6,978 nucleotides of DNA from Bdellovibrionales bacterium (GCA_026713205.1 JAPOOY010000080.1:1-6978), one strand, 5' to 3'. Shown: positions 1 through 6,934, counted from the stretch's first letter. The notes: generated by a model from the letters alone, not told the origin. Program-made: numbers and translations.

Positions 1-228
1 GTATATTGTTATAGTGAGGCTAACGCCTCATTAGGAACACAGCAAGCCGCTGGGAGTTCGGTTGTCCGGGGGATAACTGAACATGAACCCGCTGGGAGTT
101 CGGTTGTCCGGGGGATAACTGAACATGAACCCGCTGGGAGTTCGGTTGTCCGGGGGATAACTGAACATGAACCCGAAGTAATTAAAACCATAATCCATTC
201 CTGGGAAGTGTGCTGTAATTTAAAATGA
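1..228 (+). CDS. possible C-terminal end of an upstream gene (5' end outside window), containing three 14-residue repeats
   Basis: Reading from base 1 in frame 1 there is no stop until TGA at 226-228. That stop overlaps the maiA ATG (225-227) in an ATGA junction, the usual arrangement of translationally coupled operon genes. maiA has no Shine-Dalgarno sequence of its own, which fits coupling. The visible tail is 75 residues: a start reading VYCYSEANASLGTQQ, then three exact copies of AGSSVVRGITEHEP, then EVIKTIIHSWEVCCNLK. As inference only, the Y-x-x-x-E-A-x-A-S stretch before the repeats and the E-x-I-x-T-I-I after them loosely recall the C-terminus of SucA (E1o). That would suit sucB and lpdA downstream, but the G-R usually found in that motif is Y-S here. 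Apart from repeated units only about 47 codons are independent, so an open frame by chance is not excluded. All three minus frames of the repeat are also open. Confidence 0.4.
   Translation, partial: VYCYSEANASLGTQQAAGSSVVRGITEHEPAGSSVVRGITEHEPAGSSVVRGITEHEPEVIKTIIHSWEVCCNLK
12..33. repeat. inverted repeat (9-bp stem, 4-base loop)
   Basis: Bases 12-20 (TAGTGAGGC) can pair with 25-33 (GCCTCATTA) around the loop TAAC, with one G-T wobble at 14/31 and a perfect six-pair GC-rich core (15-20 with 25-30). No T-run follows on either strand, so it is not a standard intrinsic terminator. It lies just before the tandem hairpin repeats and could be part of the same structured region, or incidental if the stretch is coding. 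Confidence 0.45.
47..175. repeat. tandem repeat, 3.07 identical copies of a 42-bp unit, each with an internal hairpin
   Basis: Units run 47-88, 89-130 and 131-172, followed by three bases of a fourth, and all copies are identical base for base. Each unit is a long imperfect palindrome: GTTCGGTTGTCC (56-67 in copy 1) pairs with GGATAACTGAAC (71-82) around the loop GGG. This gives 12 pairs of which two are G-T. The same hairpin recurs at 98-124 and 140-166. The wobbles are G-U in plus-strand RNA but A-C mismatches in minus-strand RNA, so the structure favours plus-strand transcription. The unit is 42 bp (14 codons), so copy number can change without shifting frame. It is more GC-rich than its surroundings. 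Perfect identity suggests recent expansion by slippage or recombination. There are no spacers, so this is not CRISPR. Each unit could also be described as a REP-like palindromic element. Confidence 0.95.
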
Positions 229-860
229 CAGAGATTACTTTATACAGCTATTATCGCTCCTCTTGTGCCTACAGGGTGCGTATTGCCCTTTATCTAAAAA
301 ATATTCCTTTTTCCTATAAAGCCATTCATCTGGTCCGAAACGGAGGAGAGCAATACAGTGAGGATTTCATAAAACTCAACCCCCTGGCCCAAGTCCCCTG
401 CCTGAAAATAAATGATAAAAGCCTGACCCAATCCCTTCCCATTATTCAATATCTGGATGAGCTTTATCCGGAGCCACCTCTATTTTCAAAAGATAATTTG
501 ACCAAACATGAGATTCTTTCTTTTTGTGAAATTATCAACTCCTCCATTCAACCCTTACAGAATCTGAAAATGCTGCAAATGATCTCCGATATGGGAGGAG
601 ACAAAGTCAAATGGGCGGCGGAATGGATTGCTCAGGGATTGGAAAAGCTGGAAGTTATCCTAAAACCAAGAGCAAAGGATTTTTCCTTCGGCAATCATCT
701 CACCTGCGCGGATTTATTTCTCATTCCGCAGCTCTATAACGCTCATCGCTTTAAAGTAAATGTCTCTTCCTTCCCCGTCCTGGCACAAGTGGAAAAGGCC
801 TGCCTTGCCTTACCCGCTTTTCAAAATGCCAAGCCGGAAAGTCAACCGGACGCCGAATAG
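225..860 (+). CDS. maiA: maleylacetoacetate isomerase / zeta-class glutathione S-transferase
   Basis: This is a predicted cytosolic, glutathione-dependent cis-trans isomerase converting maleylacetoacetate to fumarylacetoacetate in tyrosine/phenylalanine degradation. The 211 residues match the family length. The N-terminal thioredoxin-like domain (about 4-85) carries the zeta signature SSCAYRVRIAL at 12-22, with the active-site Ser/Cys, and the glutathione-contacting Q69-S70. The helical domain has IQPLQNLKML at 108-117, LTCADLFLIPQLYNAHRF at 159-176, and the zeta-type ending PESQPD at 204-209. Pro72 replaces the small residue more usual in the QS-x-A-I motif. The start at 225 is chosen because the fold begins at once (TLYSYYRSSC) and the ATG overlaps an upstream TGA. 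No clear Shine-Dalgarno sequence precedes it. Homogentisate dioxygenase and fumarylacetoacetase, its usual partners, are not in the window; instead sucB follows after 57 bp. A general zeta-class GST with other substrates is possible. Confidence 0.9.
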   Translation: MTEITLYSYYRSSCAYRVRIALYLKNIPFSYKAIHLVRNGGEQYSEDFIKLNPLAQVPCLKINDKSLTQSLPIIQYLDELYPEPPLFSKDNLTKHEILSFCEIINSSIQPLQNLKMLQMISDMGGDKVKWAAEWIAQGLEKLEVILKPRAKDFSFGNHLTCADLFLIPQLYNAHRFKVNVSSFPVLAQVEKACLALPAFQNAKPESQPDAE

Positions 861-917
861 AAAAAGCTTTTTGAAAAACTCATTGAATTTTTACGCGCTT
901 TCAGAGATAAAAACACT

Positions 918-2258
918 ATGAAAAAAGACATCAAGGTCCCTTCTGTCGGAGAATCCGTTAATGAAGCGGATATTGAAAAATGGGAAAAACAAACGGGAGA
1001 TATTGTCCTTAAGGGAGAGGTCATTGCCCTCCTGGAAACGGATAAAGCCTCTTTGGAAGTGCCTGCGGAACAGGACGGAAAGCTCACCATCTTAAAACCT
1101 GCCGGAGAAACCGTTTCCATTGGAGAGGTGATCGGCTACCTGGAGCCGATATCGGCGGAAGAAAAGGCCGCTGCCGCTATCCCCTCAAAAGAACAAACCT
1201 CTACCGATCCAACTCAAACTGAGACAACACAAAACCCTGTAAAAACAGAATCCTCTTCACCGGAAAAACCCTCTCCCTCTCAAAATGAAGGCTCTCTCAG
1301 CCCTGCGGTCCGCCATCTTATAGGGGAACATCATCTGGACCCTCAAAGCCTGTCCGGCACGGGAAAAGGAGGACGACTGACCAAAGAGGATATTTTAAAA
1401 GCGCTGCAAAGTCCCTCAAAAGACTCCCAACTCTCCCCTCCTGATTCAACAATTCCACCTTCTTCCGCACCTCCTATTCCCTCTGACTTTTTGGAAAAAT
1501 CCAAACAACTCTTAAAATCAAGTGATTTGAAATCACCCTCTTCACAACCACATTTCCAGGAAAATCAGTATCGGGAGCCCATGAGCCGCATGAGAAAAAA
1601 AACAGCGGAACGACTCCTGTTCTCCCAACAGTCCACAGCCACTCTCAGCACTTTTAATGAAGTGGACATGTCTAAAATTATCAATTTAAGGAAAAAATAT
1701 CAGGAGCTTTTTATTAAAAAGCATGGAATCAAATTGGGTTTTATGAGTTTTTTTGTAAAGGCGGCAGTAGCCGCTCTAAAGGAATATCCACAAATCAATG
1801 CTTTTATAGAGGGAACGGATATTGTCTATAATAAATCCTGTCACATTGGAATTGCCGTTAGTACAGACAAGGGACTGGTGGTTCCGGTGATTCACGGAGC
1901 GGAACAATTAAGCTTCTCTGAAATTGAAGATCAAATCATACAATACAGTGAAAAAGCTAAAGAACGAAAACTCACACCGGAAGATCTTTCCGGAGGAACC
2001 TTTACCATTAGTAATGGCGGAATTTTTGGCTCTCTTCTTTCCACTCCTATTTTGAATCCTCCTCAAAGCGGTATTCTGGGAATGCATAAAATTGAACCTC
2101 GCCCTGTGGCCATAGACGGACAGGTGGCGATCCGACCCATGATGTATCTCACCCTTTCTTATGATCATCGTATTGTTGATGGCAGAGAATCCGTCGGGTT
2201 TTTAGTAAAAGTTAAAGAGTATGTGGAAGACCCCGCCCGTATTCTAATTGAGACTTAA
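918..2258 (+). CDS. sucB: dihydrolipoyllysine-residue succinyltransferase, E2 of 2-oxoglutarate dehydrogenase
   Basis: E2 core of the cytosolic 2-oxoglutarate dehydrogenase complex; it takes succinyl from E1 on a lipoyl arm and passes it to CoA. The 446 residues show the standard order. A lipoyl domain spans about 2-77, with the lipoylated K43 in ETDKAS. A Pro/Ser/Thr-rich linker follows (about 85-127). The E1/E3-binding domain is at about 128-163 (SPAVRHLI, then [13 protein letters not shown]). A second Ser/Pro-rich linker of about 50 residues comes next. The catalytic domain runs from about 218 to the end, with H417 and D421 in DHRIVDG. The segment [21 protein letters not shown] is typical of succinyl rather than acetyl transferases, so E2o is preferred over E2p. 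The start is supported by the immediate lipoyl fold; only a weak AGAGA (903-907) lies upstream. It is slightly longer than the E. coli enzyme because of the linkers. lpdA follows after 48 bp, evidently in one operon. Confidence 0.96.
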   Translation: MKKDIKVPSVGESVNEADIEKWEKQTGDIVLKGEVIALLETDKASLEVPAEQDGKLTILKPAGETVSIGEVIGYLEPISAEEKAAAAIPSKEQTSTDPTQTETTQNPVKTESSSPEKPSPSQNEGSLSPAVRHLIGEHHLDPQSLSGTGKGGRLTKEDILKALQSPSKDSQLSPPDSTIPPSSAPPIPSDFLEKSKQLLKSSDLKSPSSQPHFQENQYREPMSRMRKKTAERLLFSQQSTATLSTFNEVDMSKIINLRKKYQELFIKKHGIKLGFMSFFVKAAVAALKEYPQINAFIEGTDIVYNKSCHIGIAVSTDKGLVVPVIHGAEQLSFSEIEDQIIQYSEKAKERKLTPEDLSGGTFTISNGGIFGSLLSTPILNPPQSGILGMHKIEPRPVAIDGQVAIRPMMYLTLSYDHRIVDGRESVGFLVKVKEYVEDPARILIET

Positions 2259-2296
2259 AGAAGTTATTTATACTTTTCCGATTTGAATTTTAAAAA

Positions 2297-2301
2297 AGGA
2301 G
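2297..2301 (+). promoter_or_regulatory. ribosome binding site of lpdA (decides the start)
   Basis: AGGAG ends five bases before the ATG at 2307. It is the clearest Shine-Dalgarno sequence of the plus-strand operon. It favours the ATG over the in-frame TTG at 2283, which would add eight residues unlike the family N-terminus. Confidence 0.85.
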
Positions 2302-2306
2302 TTTTT

Positions 2307-3701
2307 ATGGAATTTGATTTAATTGTTATTGGCGCCGGTCCCGCCGGTTACACCGGAGCTATTCGGGCGGCTCAACTGGGACTAAAAACCGCTGTGGTGG
2401 AAAAATCCAAAACCCTTGGAGGAACCTGCTTAAATGTGGGTTGTATTCCTTCAAAGGCCCTCCTGGAATCCAGCGAACATTTTTTATTTGCAAAAGAGGA
2501 TATGGAAAAACACGGCATTCAAATAAAATCCCCCCAGCTGGACTTAAAACAAATGCTGAACAGAAAAAACGAAGTGGTGCAAAAACTCACAAAGGGAATT
2601 GAGTTTTTATTTAAAAAAAACAAAATCACGCGAGTGGAAGGCTGGGCCAGGCTGAAATCCTCAACAGAAGTGAGTGTCACTCATGAAGATAAAACGGAAA
2701 TTATTAAGGGAAAATATATTATGCTGGCCGGAGGGAGCGCTCCAACAGAACTGCCCTTTGCCCCCTTTGACAAAAAAGTGATTGTCTCTTCCACGGAAGC
2801 TTTGGATTTTTCCTCTGTGCCAAAAACTTTAGTGGTTATTGGCGGCGGCTATATTGGTCTGGAATTGGGTTCTGTCTGGAATCGTTTAGGATCCCAAGTG
2901 ACTGTAGTGGAACAGGCTTCCACCATTTGTCCCTCTATGGATAAAGACATAAGGGAAAAACTACAAAAGTCACTGATAAAACAAGGGTTGAAATTTCACT
3001 TAAACTCCTCCGTGAAAAAAGCGGAAAATAAAAAAAATAAAGGAGAAGTGGTGTTTTCTGATAAAGAGGGAAAGGAGCATACCCTCAACTGTGAAAAGAT
3101 TTTAGTTTGCGTTGGAAGAAAACCTTTTTTTGAAAAAATGGGATTGAATCATCTCAATATAAAACAAACTCAAAGAGGACAGGTTGAAGTGGATAAAAAT
3201 TTTAAAACCTCTGTTCCCAATATCTTTGCCGTGGGAGATCTCATTGAAGGCCCCATGCTGGCCCATAAAGCGGAAGAGGAGGGAGTGGCTGTGGCCGAAT
3301 ACATTGCAAAGGGCTTTTGCCATGTGAACTATAAAACCGTTCCATCTGTTATTTACACCTGGCCGGAGGCCGCCTCTGTGGGACTCACGGAAGAAGACAT
3401 TAAATTAAAGAATATCCCCTATAAAAAAGGACTCTTCCCTTTTTCCGCCAATGGAAGAGCCTTGTCTCTCGGGTTCACGGAAGGGTTTGTTAAAACTTTG
3501 GCCCACAAGGAAACAGACAAGATCCTTGGTGTACACATCCTGGGACCGCGGGCGGGAGACCTTATCGCTGAAGCGGTGCTGGCTATGGAGTTTGGCGCGA
3601 GCAGTGAGGATATTGCCCGCAGTTTTCATGCCCATCCCACTCTTGCGGAAGCCGTTAGAGAATCCGCATTAGCCGCAACGGGGAAAGCCAGGCAAATGTA
3701 A
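2307..3701 (+). CDS. lpdA: dihydrolipoyl dehydrogenase (E3)
   Basis: FAD-dependent disulfide oxidoreductase that reoxidises dihydrolipoyl groups of E2 with NAD+. It serves the 2-oxoglutarate complex encoded beside it, and commonly also pyruvate dehydrogenase and the glycine cleavage system. The 464 residues are a normal length. The FAD-binding GAGPAGY is at 9-15 and the redox disulfide is C41/C46 in GGTCLNVGCIPSKAL. The NAD-binding GGGYIGLELG starts at G179, and the second FAD motif AVGD ends at D311. The C-terminal dimer interface has the catalytic pair H443 and E448 in HAHPTLAE. All catalytic residues are present, so it should be active. The start is set by AGGAG at 2297-2301. It lies 48 bp after sucB and is the last gene of the plus-strand run; its stop is 37 bp from the stop of a convergent lipoprotein gene. 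Confidence 0.97.
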   Translation: MEFDLIVIGAGPAGYTGAIRAAQLGLKTAVVEKSKTLGGTCLNVGCIPSKALLESSEHFLFAKEDMEKHGIQIKSPQLDLKQMLNRKNEVVQKLTKGIEFLFKKNKITRVEGWARLKSSTEVSVTHEDKTEIIKGKYIMLAGGSAPTELPFAPFDKKVIVSSTEALDFSSVPKTLVVIGGGYIGLELGSVWNRLGSQVTVVEQASTICPSMDKDIREKLQKSLIKQGLKFHLNSSVKKAENKKNKGEVVFSDKEGKEHTLNCEKILVCVGRKPFFEKMGLNHLNIKQTQRGQVEVDKNFKTSVPNIFAVGDLIEGPMLAHKAEEEGVAVAEYIAKGFCHVNYKTVPSVIYTWPEAASVGLTEEDIKLKNIPYKKGLFPFSANGRALSLGFTEGFVKTLAHKETDKILGVHILGPRAGDLIAEAVLAMEFGASSEDIARSFHAHPTLAEAVRESALAATGKARQM

Positions 3702-3738
3702 TGATGATACAGCTCTCCACTTCATCCGTAAAAAAACT

Positions 3739-4572
3739 TTAAAAAGCCTGACGGCGTGTGCTGTTAAAACGAATCCGTTTTCTAAAAGGTTTAATGGTCT
3801 GTCCAGTTTCCAAAAGAAAGCCCCCAATAAAAAGAACTGTAATTTCATACTTAGGCAAAATAAGAGTGGCCCCTCCGGGAAGCCGATTTTCCCTTTCAGG
3901 CAAAACAGAAGCATCTATAACGGGAATGTTATCCACATAAACAGTCATGTTTTGCAAGGGATCGCTCTCCAAAGGTTTATAGTTCACACTTGAGCACGGA
4001 GGCAACAAATAAAGAAAGGGCAATCCACAACCGGAAGAGATTGTCCGATGAAATACACAGGGAGGCTGTCCTTCTCTCTCACAATTTCCGTTGCCATGAA
4101 TTTCCAAACGATCAATTCTTAAAATATAGTTTTTGTCCACTCCCGTATTGGCGTTATTAATGAAAAATGCTAATTTTATCCACCCCCCCTGAACAGTCAC
4201 ATTAACCGGTTCATCCCTCCCCGCTCTCTGATTTCCTTCCTGATTCTCTTCCTGTTCCTGTTCCTCTTTTTCCAAGAGCAATTTGGAAATAACCTTCAAC
4301 CCTTCAACACCCTCTATATCTCTCAAATCGGGTTGATTCGGCCGACAGGACAGTTCTTCACCCTCCGGGCTATAGGAAAGGCGGGGAGCTCTAGGCCGTA
4401 ATGCATCATCTTTTCCCCAGGGAAGAACAAGAATATCCACATTACTTTCCAACGAACCTGTTTTCTTACAGTTCCCCTCCCTTGCTGGGGTGATTCCTCC
4501 CTTGCCTTTGGTGCAAGATCCAATAAAAATAAAAGAAGCAAAAAAAAGAACCCGGAAAAGAGTATTACTCAT
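3739..4572 (-). CDS. predicted outer-membrane lipoprotein of unknown function, coupled to pilQ
   Basis: I do not recognise the family. The 277-residue product begins with a lipoprotein signal peptide: one Arg, a hydrophobic stretch (8-18) and lipobox IGSC with C20 as the lipidated residue. Thr at +2 is compatible with outer-membrane sorting. The mature part has six further cysteines (35, 76, 164, 172, 182, 193), enough for three disulfides in the periplasm. A short Glu/Gln-rich stretch lies at 101-112. A predominantly beta-looking C-terminal region follows (about 122-155 and 208-257), and the C-terminus is basic (KPFRKRIRFNSTRRQAF). Its ATG overlaps the last bases of pilQ in an 8-bp ATGAGTAA overlap, and no Shine-Dalgarno sequence is visible, so translation is probably coupled to pilQ. 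Position and predicted location suggest a pilus or secretin accessory protein, for instance a pilotin-like or surface-exposed partner. That is inference from context only. The open frame, signal peptide and overlap make it a convincing gene. Confidence 0.8.
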   Translation of the reverse strand: MSNTLFRVLFFASFIFIGSCTKGKGGITPAREGNCKKTGSLESNVDILVLPWGKDDALRPRAPRLSYSPEGEELSCRPNQPDLRDIEGVEGLKVISKLLLEKEEQEQEENQEGNQRAGRDEPVNVTVQGGWIKLAFFINNANTGVDKNYILRIDRLEIHGNGNCEREGQPPCVFHRTISSGCGLPFLYLLPPCSSVNYKPLESDPLQNMTVYVDNIPVIDASVLPERENRLPGGATLILPKYEITVLFIGGFLLETGQTIKPFRKRIRFNSTRRQAF

Positions 4573-6925
4573 TGCTATCTAAAATTTTCGGAGTGAGAAA
4601 AACCAAAAGTTCGTTTTTTGCATAACTGGAACTTACAGAATCAAACAACCAACTCAAAAGAGGTATTTTGCTGAAAAAAGGAACCCCCTTTCTATCAGAG
4701 GTTTGATCATATTGATAAATACCGCCAATCACAACCGTGTGGCCATTTTGCACGAGCACCTCCGTATTGGCGGAGCGACTGATCTTAAGAGTGCCGCCAC
4801 TTTCAACCTTTGAGCCACCCGCACTTTCCCTATTGATTTGAACTGTGAGAAACACACTGCCCTGAGAAGTAATAACAGGTGTGACACTTAAATTAATGCT
4901 GACATCCACTGTTGTGATATTCCCGTATTGCCTTTGAGCCGCACCAGGGCTGAGACCTCCTGCATCACCAGGGGCGCCGCCGGCCGCCCCTCCTTCTCCT
5001 CCGGTCGGGGGTTGGTATTGGAGAGCGGATGTTAAAAATACAATAGGAGAGTTTCGTGTGATGGTGGCTGTCTTTCCACTAATGGCCACCACTTTGGGAG
5101 TACTGACAATTCGCGCATAACCCTCCCCTTCCGCTAAATTTAAAGCCGCTTCAATATCTCCAATAATAGGTATTTGACCGATATTCAAATCCACATCCGC
5201 TCCCCCTTCCGAGTTTTTATTTATTTCCAAACCCCCAAAGAAATTACCTTTAACAAAATCCAAAATACCATCAACACTCACACTGGCCGGCAGCGAGCGA
5301 TCAACAGTCCATCTCAAACCAAAGGATTTGCTGAAAGTTTCATCCGCTTCCACAATACGGGCTTCAATCATAACCTGCTTGGGAGGGCGGTCCAGTTGTT
5401 TGACAACCTTTTTTATTTTCTCTATGGCTTTCTCCGTATCTATAACAATAAAAGTGTTTGTCTCCTCATGGACAATAATCCGACCGGCTTCCTGCTTTCT
5501 GACCGCATTCGCTTTTGTCAGAAAATCAGACACCTTTGCCCGCATATTAGATGGCTTTTCATAAGCCAGAGGAATAACCTCCGTTTTAAAGGGAATAAGA
5601 GGCTGTTTTCTTTCAACGATCTCTCTTAATTTTTTAGCTCTGTCTTCAATAGATTTAAGAGTGCTGACAATCACCACATTCCCCTGTTTTCTGTAACCCA
5701 GATTTTTTTCCGTAACAACAATGTGAAAGGCCTGATCCCAGGGAACATCCTCTAATTTCAAATCAATGGTCCCTGAAACTCCATCTCCAATAACCATATT
5801 TAAGCGGCTTTCCTCGGAAATAAAGTGAAGCACCTGCTTCACAGGAGCATCAATCACATGGAAGGAAATAGGGGATCCGGAAAAATCCAAGTCATTATAA
5901 TAAAATTCTTCCAATGTTTTTGCAGGGAGTCGGCCTTTGAACATACGATCCGGCCCCTTTCCGGTTCCAGCCAAAGCGGGAACTTCAGAAAGACCTCCAA
6001 AACCAACTATCACCTGATTTTCTTTTTCTCCGATCTTTGTAGAGGGAAAAGGAGCGCCCTTTTTCAACTGAAACACAATACGAACCGTCTCATCATCTTT
6101 TTGATCGGCCTGAATCAATCCAAAGTCCGTCTTAAAATCTTTTAATGGATAGGGCCATTCCAAATTATCCATCAAACGGGATTGGAGAATTTCAATAATA
6201 AGCTGGTGATTTTTCTTGTTCTTTCTCTGAAGGAAGGAGGGCGTTTTTGTACCATCTATAACCACCGTGTTACTACTGGAGATATAACGAATATTGGTGA
6301 TAAGATTTAAATCTCCGCCTCCAAGCTCTCCTTCCGGCGCCATATCATCATCCCCATCTATATTAAAGTCTGTTCCATCATCTATAGGGTCCGTTCCCTC
6401 TTCAGGAAACGAGTCTTCCGGCGGCGCCGCCGGCTCAAACTCAATAGAATCGGCATCAGGGTCTGCATCTGATGGAATATCCGTTTCATCCGGCTCCGGC
6501 GTGTCTAACTCCTTTTCCAGAGCTTCTTCATCTTCATCCAGTTCCATTTCCATTTCATCAGTATCCCATTCCCCATTTTCCTCTTCCTCCTCTTTTTTCT
6601 CTTCTTTTTCTTCCTCCTCCTCTTCCTCCTTCAAATCCTCATCAATCAATTCATAATCATCTCTATCCTCCAGGGAAGGCTCTCCATCCAATTCATCTGA
6701 AAGATCATCCGATCCCTCTTCTTCCTCTTCCCCCTCTCCCACATCCTCTATGTCATCCAGATCATCTTCTCCAAACTCGTCATCATCATCTCCCGCTTCC
6801 GCAATTAAAAAAGATTTTGCAAGAACCTGACCTCCTTTTAACTTTTGATCCAAATCAAAGGAAGATCGGGAAAAAGAAGGAAAAGAAAATAAAAGAAAAC
6901 AAAATAAAGTGAATAGTCGTATCAT
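4565..6925 (-). CDS. pilQ: type IV pilus secretin PilQ with a long polyacidic N-terminal insertion
   Basis: Outer-membrane ring channel through which the type IV pilus passes. The 786 residues begin with a Sec signal peptide (about 1-20: one Arg, then a Phe/Leu-rich core). Residues about 43-200 form a low-complexity acidic region with about 85 Asp/Glu in 160 residues and only six Lys/Arg. A single AMIN-like domain follows (about 205-310). Next come the N0/STN domain (about 341-422), an N1 domain (about 445-512) and the secretin domain (about 515-782). Secretin marks are RIVSTPKVVAISGKTATI (605-622), EVLVQNGHTVVIGGIY (722-737) and VPFFSKIPLLSWLFD (748-762), ending NELLVFLTPKIL. Residues 641-668 are a Gly/Ala-rich insertion within the secretin domain. 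A single AMIN plus N0-N1 favours PilQ over GspD or YscC, but the usual pilMNOP neighbours lie outside the window or are absent. The start is supported by the signal peptide and by GGTGA four bases upstream. Its 3' end overlaps the lipoprotein gene. Confidence 0.93.
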   Translation of the reverse strand: MIRLFTLFCFLLFSFPSFSRSSFDLDQKLKGGQVLAKSFLIAEAGDDDDEFGEDDLDDIEDVGEGEEEEEGSDDLSDELDGEPSLEDRDDYELIDEDLKEEEEEEEKEEKKEEEEENGEWDTDEMEMELDEDEEALEKELDTPEPDETDIPSDADPDADSIEFEPAAPPEDSFPEEGTDPIDDGTDFNIDGDDDMAPEGELGGGDLNLITNIRYISSSNTVVIDGTKTPSFLQRKNKKNHQLIIEILQSRLMDNLEWPYPLKDFKTDFGLIQADQKDDETVRIVFQLKKGAPFPSTKIGEKENQVIVGFGGLSEVPALAGTGKGPDRMFKGRLPAKTLEEFYYNDLDFSGSPISFHVIDAPVKQVLHFISEESRLNMVIGDGVSGTIDLKLEDVPWDQAFHIVVTEKNLGYRKQGNVVIVSTLKSIEDRAKKLREIVERKQPLIPFKTEVIPLAYEKPSNMRAKVSDFLTKANAVRKQEAGRIIVHEETNTFIVIDTEKAIEKIKKVVKQLDRPPKQVMIEARIVEADETFSKSFGLRWTVDRSLPASVSVDGILDFVKGNFFGGLEINKNSEGGADVDLNIGQIPIIGDIEAALNLAEGEGYARIVSTPKVVAISGKTATITRNSPIVFLTSALQYQPPTGGEGGAAGGAPGDAGGLSPGAAQRQYGNITTVDVSINLSVTPVITSQGSVFLTVQINRESAGGSKVESGGTLKISRSANTEVLVQNGHTVVIGGIYQYDQTSDRKGVPFFSKIPLLSWLFDSVSSSYAKNELLVFLTPKILDSNE
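6576..6632. repeat. 57-bp uninterrupted polypyrimidine (plus) / polypurine (minus) tract inside pilQ
   Basis: Every base from 6576 to 6632 is C or T on the plus strand. The minus strand reads GAA/GAG/AAG codons for about residues 99-116 of PilQ, a run of Glu and Lys. The centre is close to mirror-symmetric (T-run, CTCTTC, T-run, flanked by CCTCC on both sides), a composition that can favour triplex DNA or slippage. It is explained first by the acidic protein sequence. Confidence 0.9.
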
Positions 6926-6929
6926 GAAG

Positions 6930-6934
6930 TCACC
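6930..6934 (-). promoter_or_regulatory. ribosome binding site of pilQ
   Basis: On the minus strand GGTGA lies four bases before the ATG at 6925-6923, matching the part of the anti-Shine-Dalgarno that pairs with GGUGA. The remaining bases to the window end (6935-6978) are AT-rich. They contain stops in all three minus frames, so any upstream gene such as pilP must end in or beyond them. No promoter can be called with confidence there. Confidence 0.6.

Noticed and set aside
47..175. CRISPR array
   Set aside because: Units abut directly with no variable spacers, and no cas genes are present.
9..191. A minus-strand 60-residue frame across the tandem repeats (also a 55-residue minus frame starting at about 199)
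   Set aside because: All three minus frames of the repeat unit are open simply because its composition lacks stops on that strand. An AGGA lies upstream of the start, but there is no recognisable product and the plus frame has better context (ATGA junction).
189..194. CATAAT as a -10 box of a maiA promoter
   Set aside because: No acceptable -35 hexamer lies 16-18 bp upstream; the apparent coupling to an upstream frame explains expression better.
861..872. Palindrome AAAAAGCTTTTT after maiA as a terminator
   Set aside because: It has no loop and no GC-rich stem; the short gap to sucB suggests read-through.
2283..2306. TTG start giving lpdA eight extra residues
   Set aside because: The ATG at 2307 has AGGAG at ideal spacing and starts exactly where the FAD-binding strand begins.
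5174..5629. Plus-strand 151-residue frame opposite the PilQ N1/secretin region
   Set aside because: It lies wholly antisense to a conserved domain of a well-supported gene and has no recognisable motifs.
6294..6656. Plus-strand 120-residue Ser-rich frame opposite pilQ
   Set aside because: It is the complement of the Asp/Glu codons of PilQ (TCA/TCC/TCT runs), with no ribosome binding site or family features.
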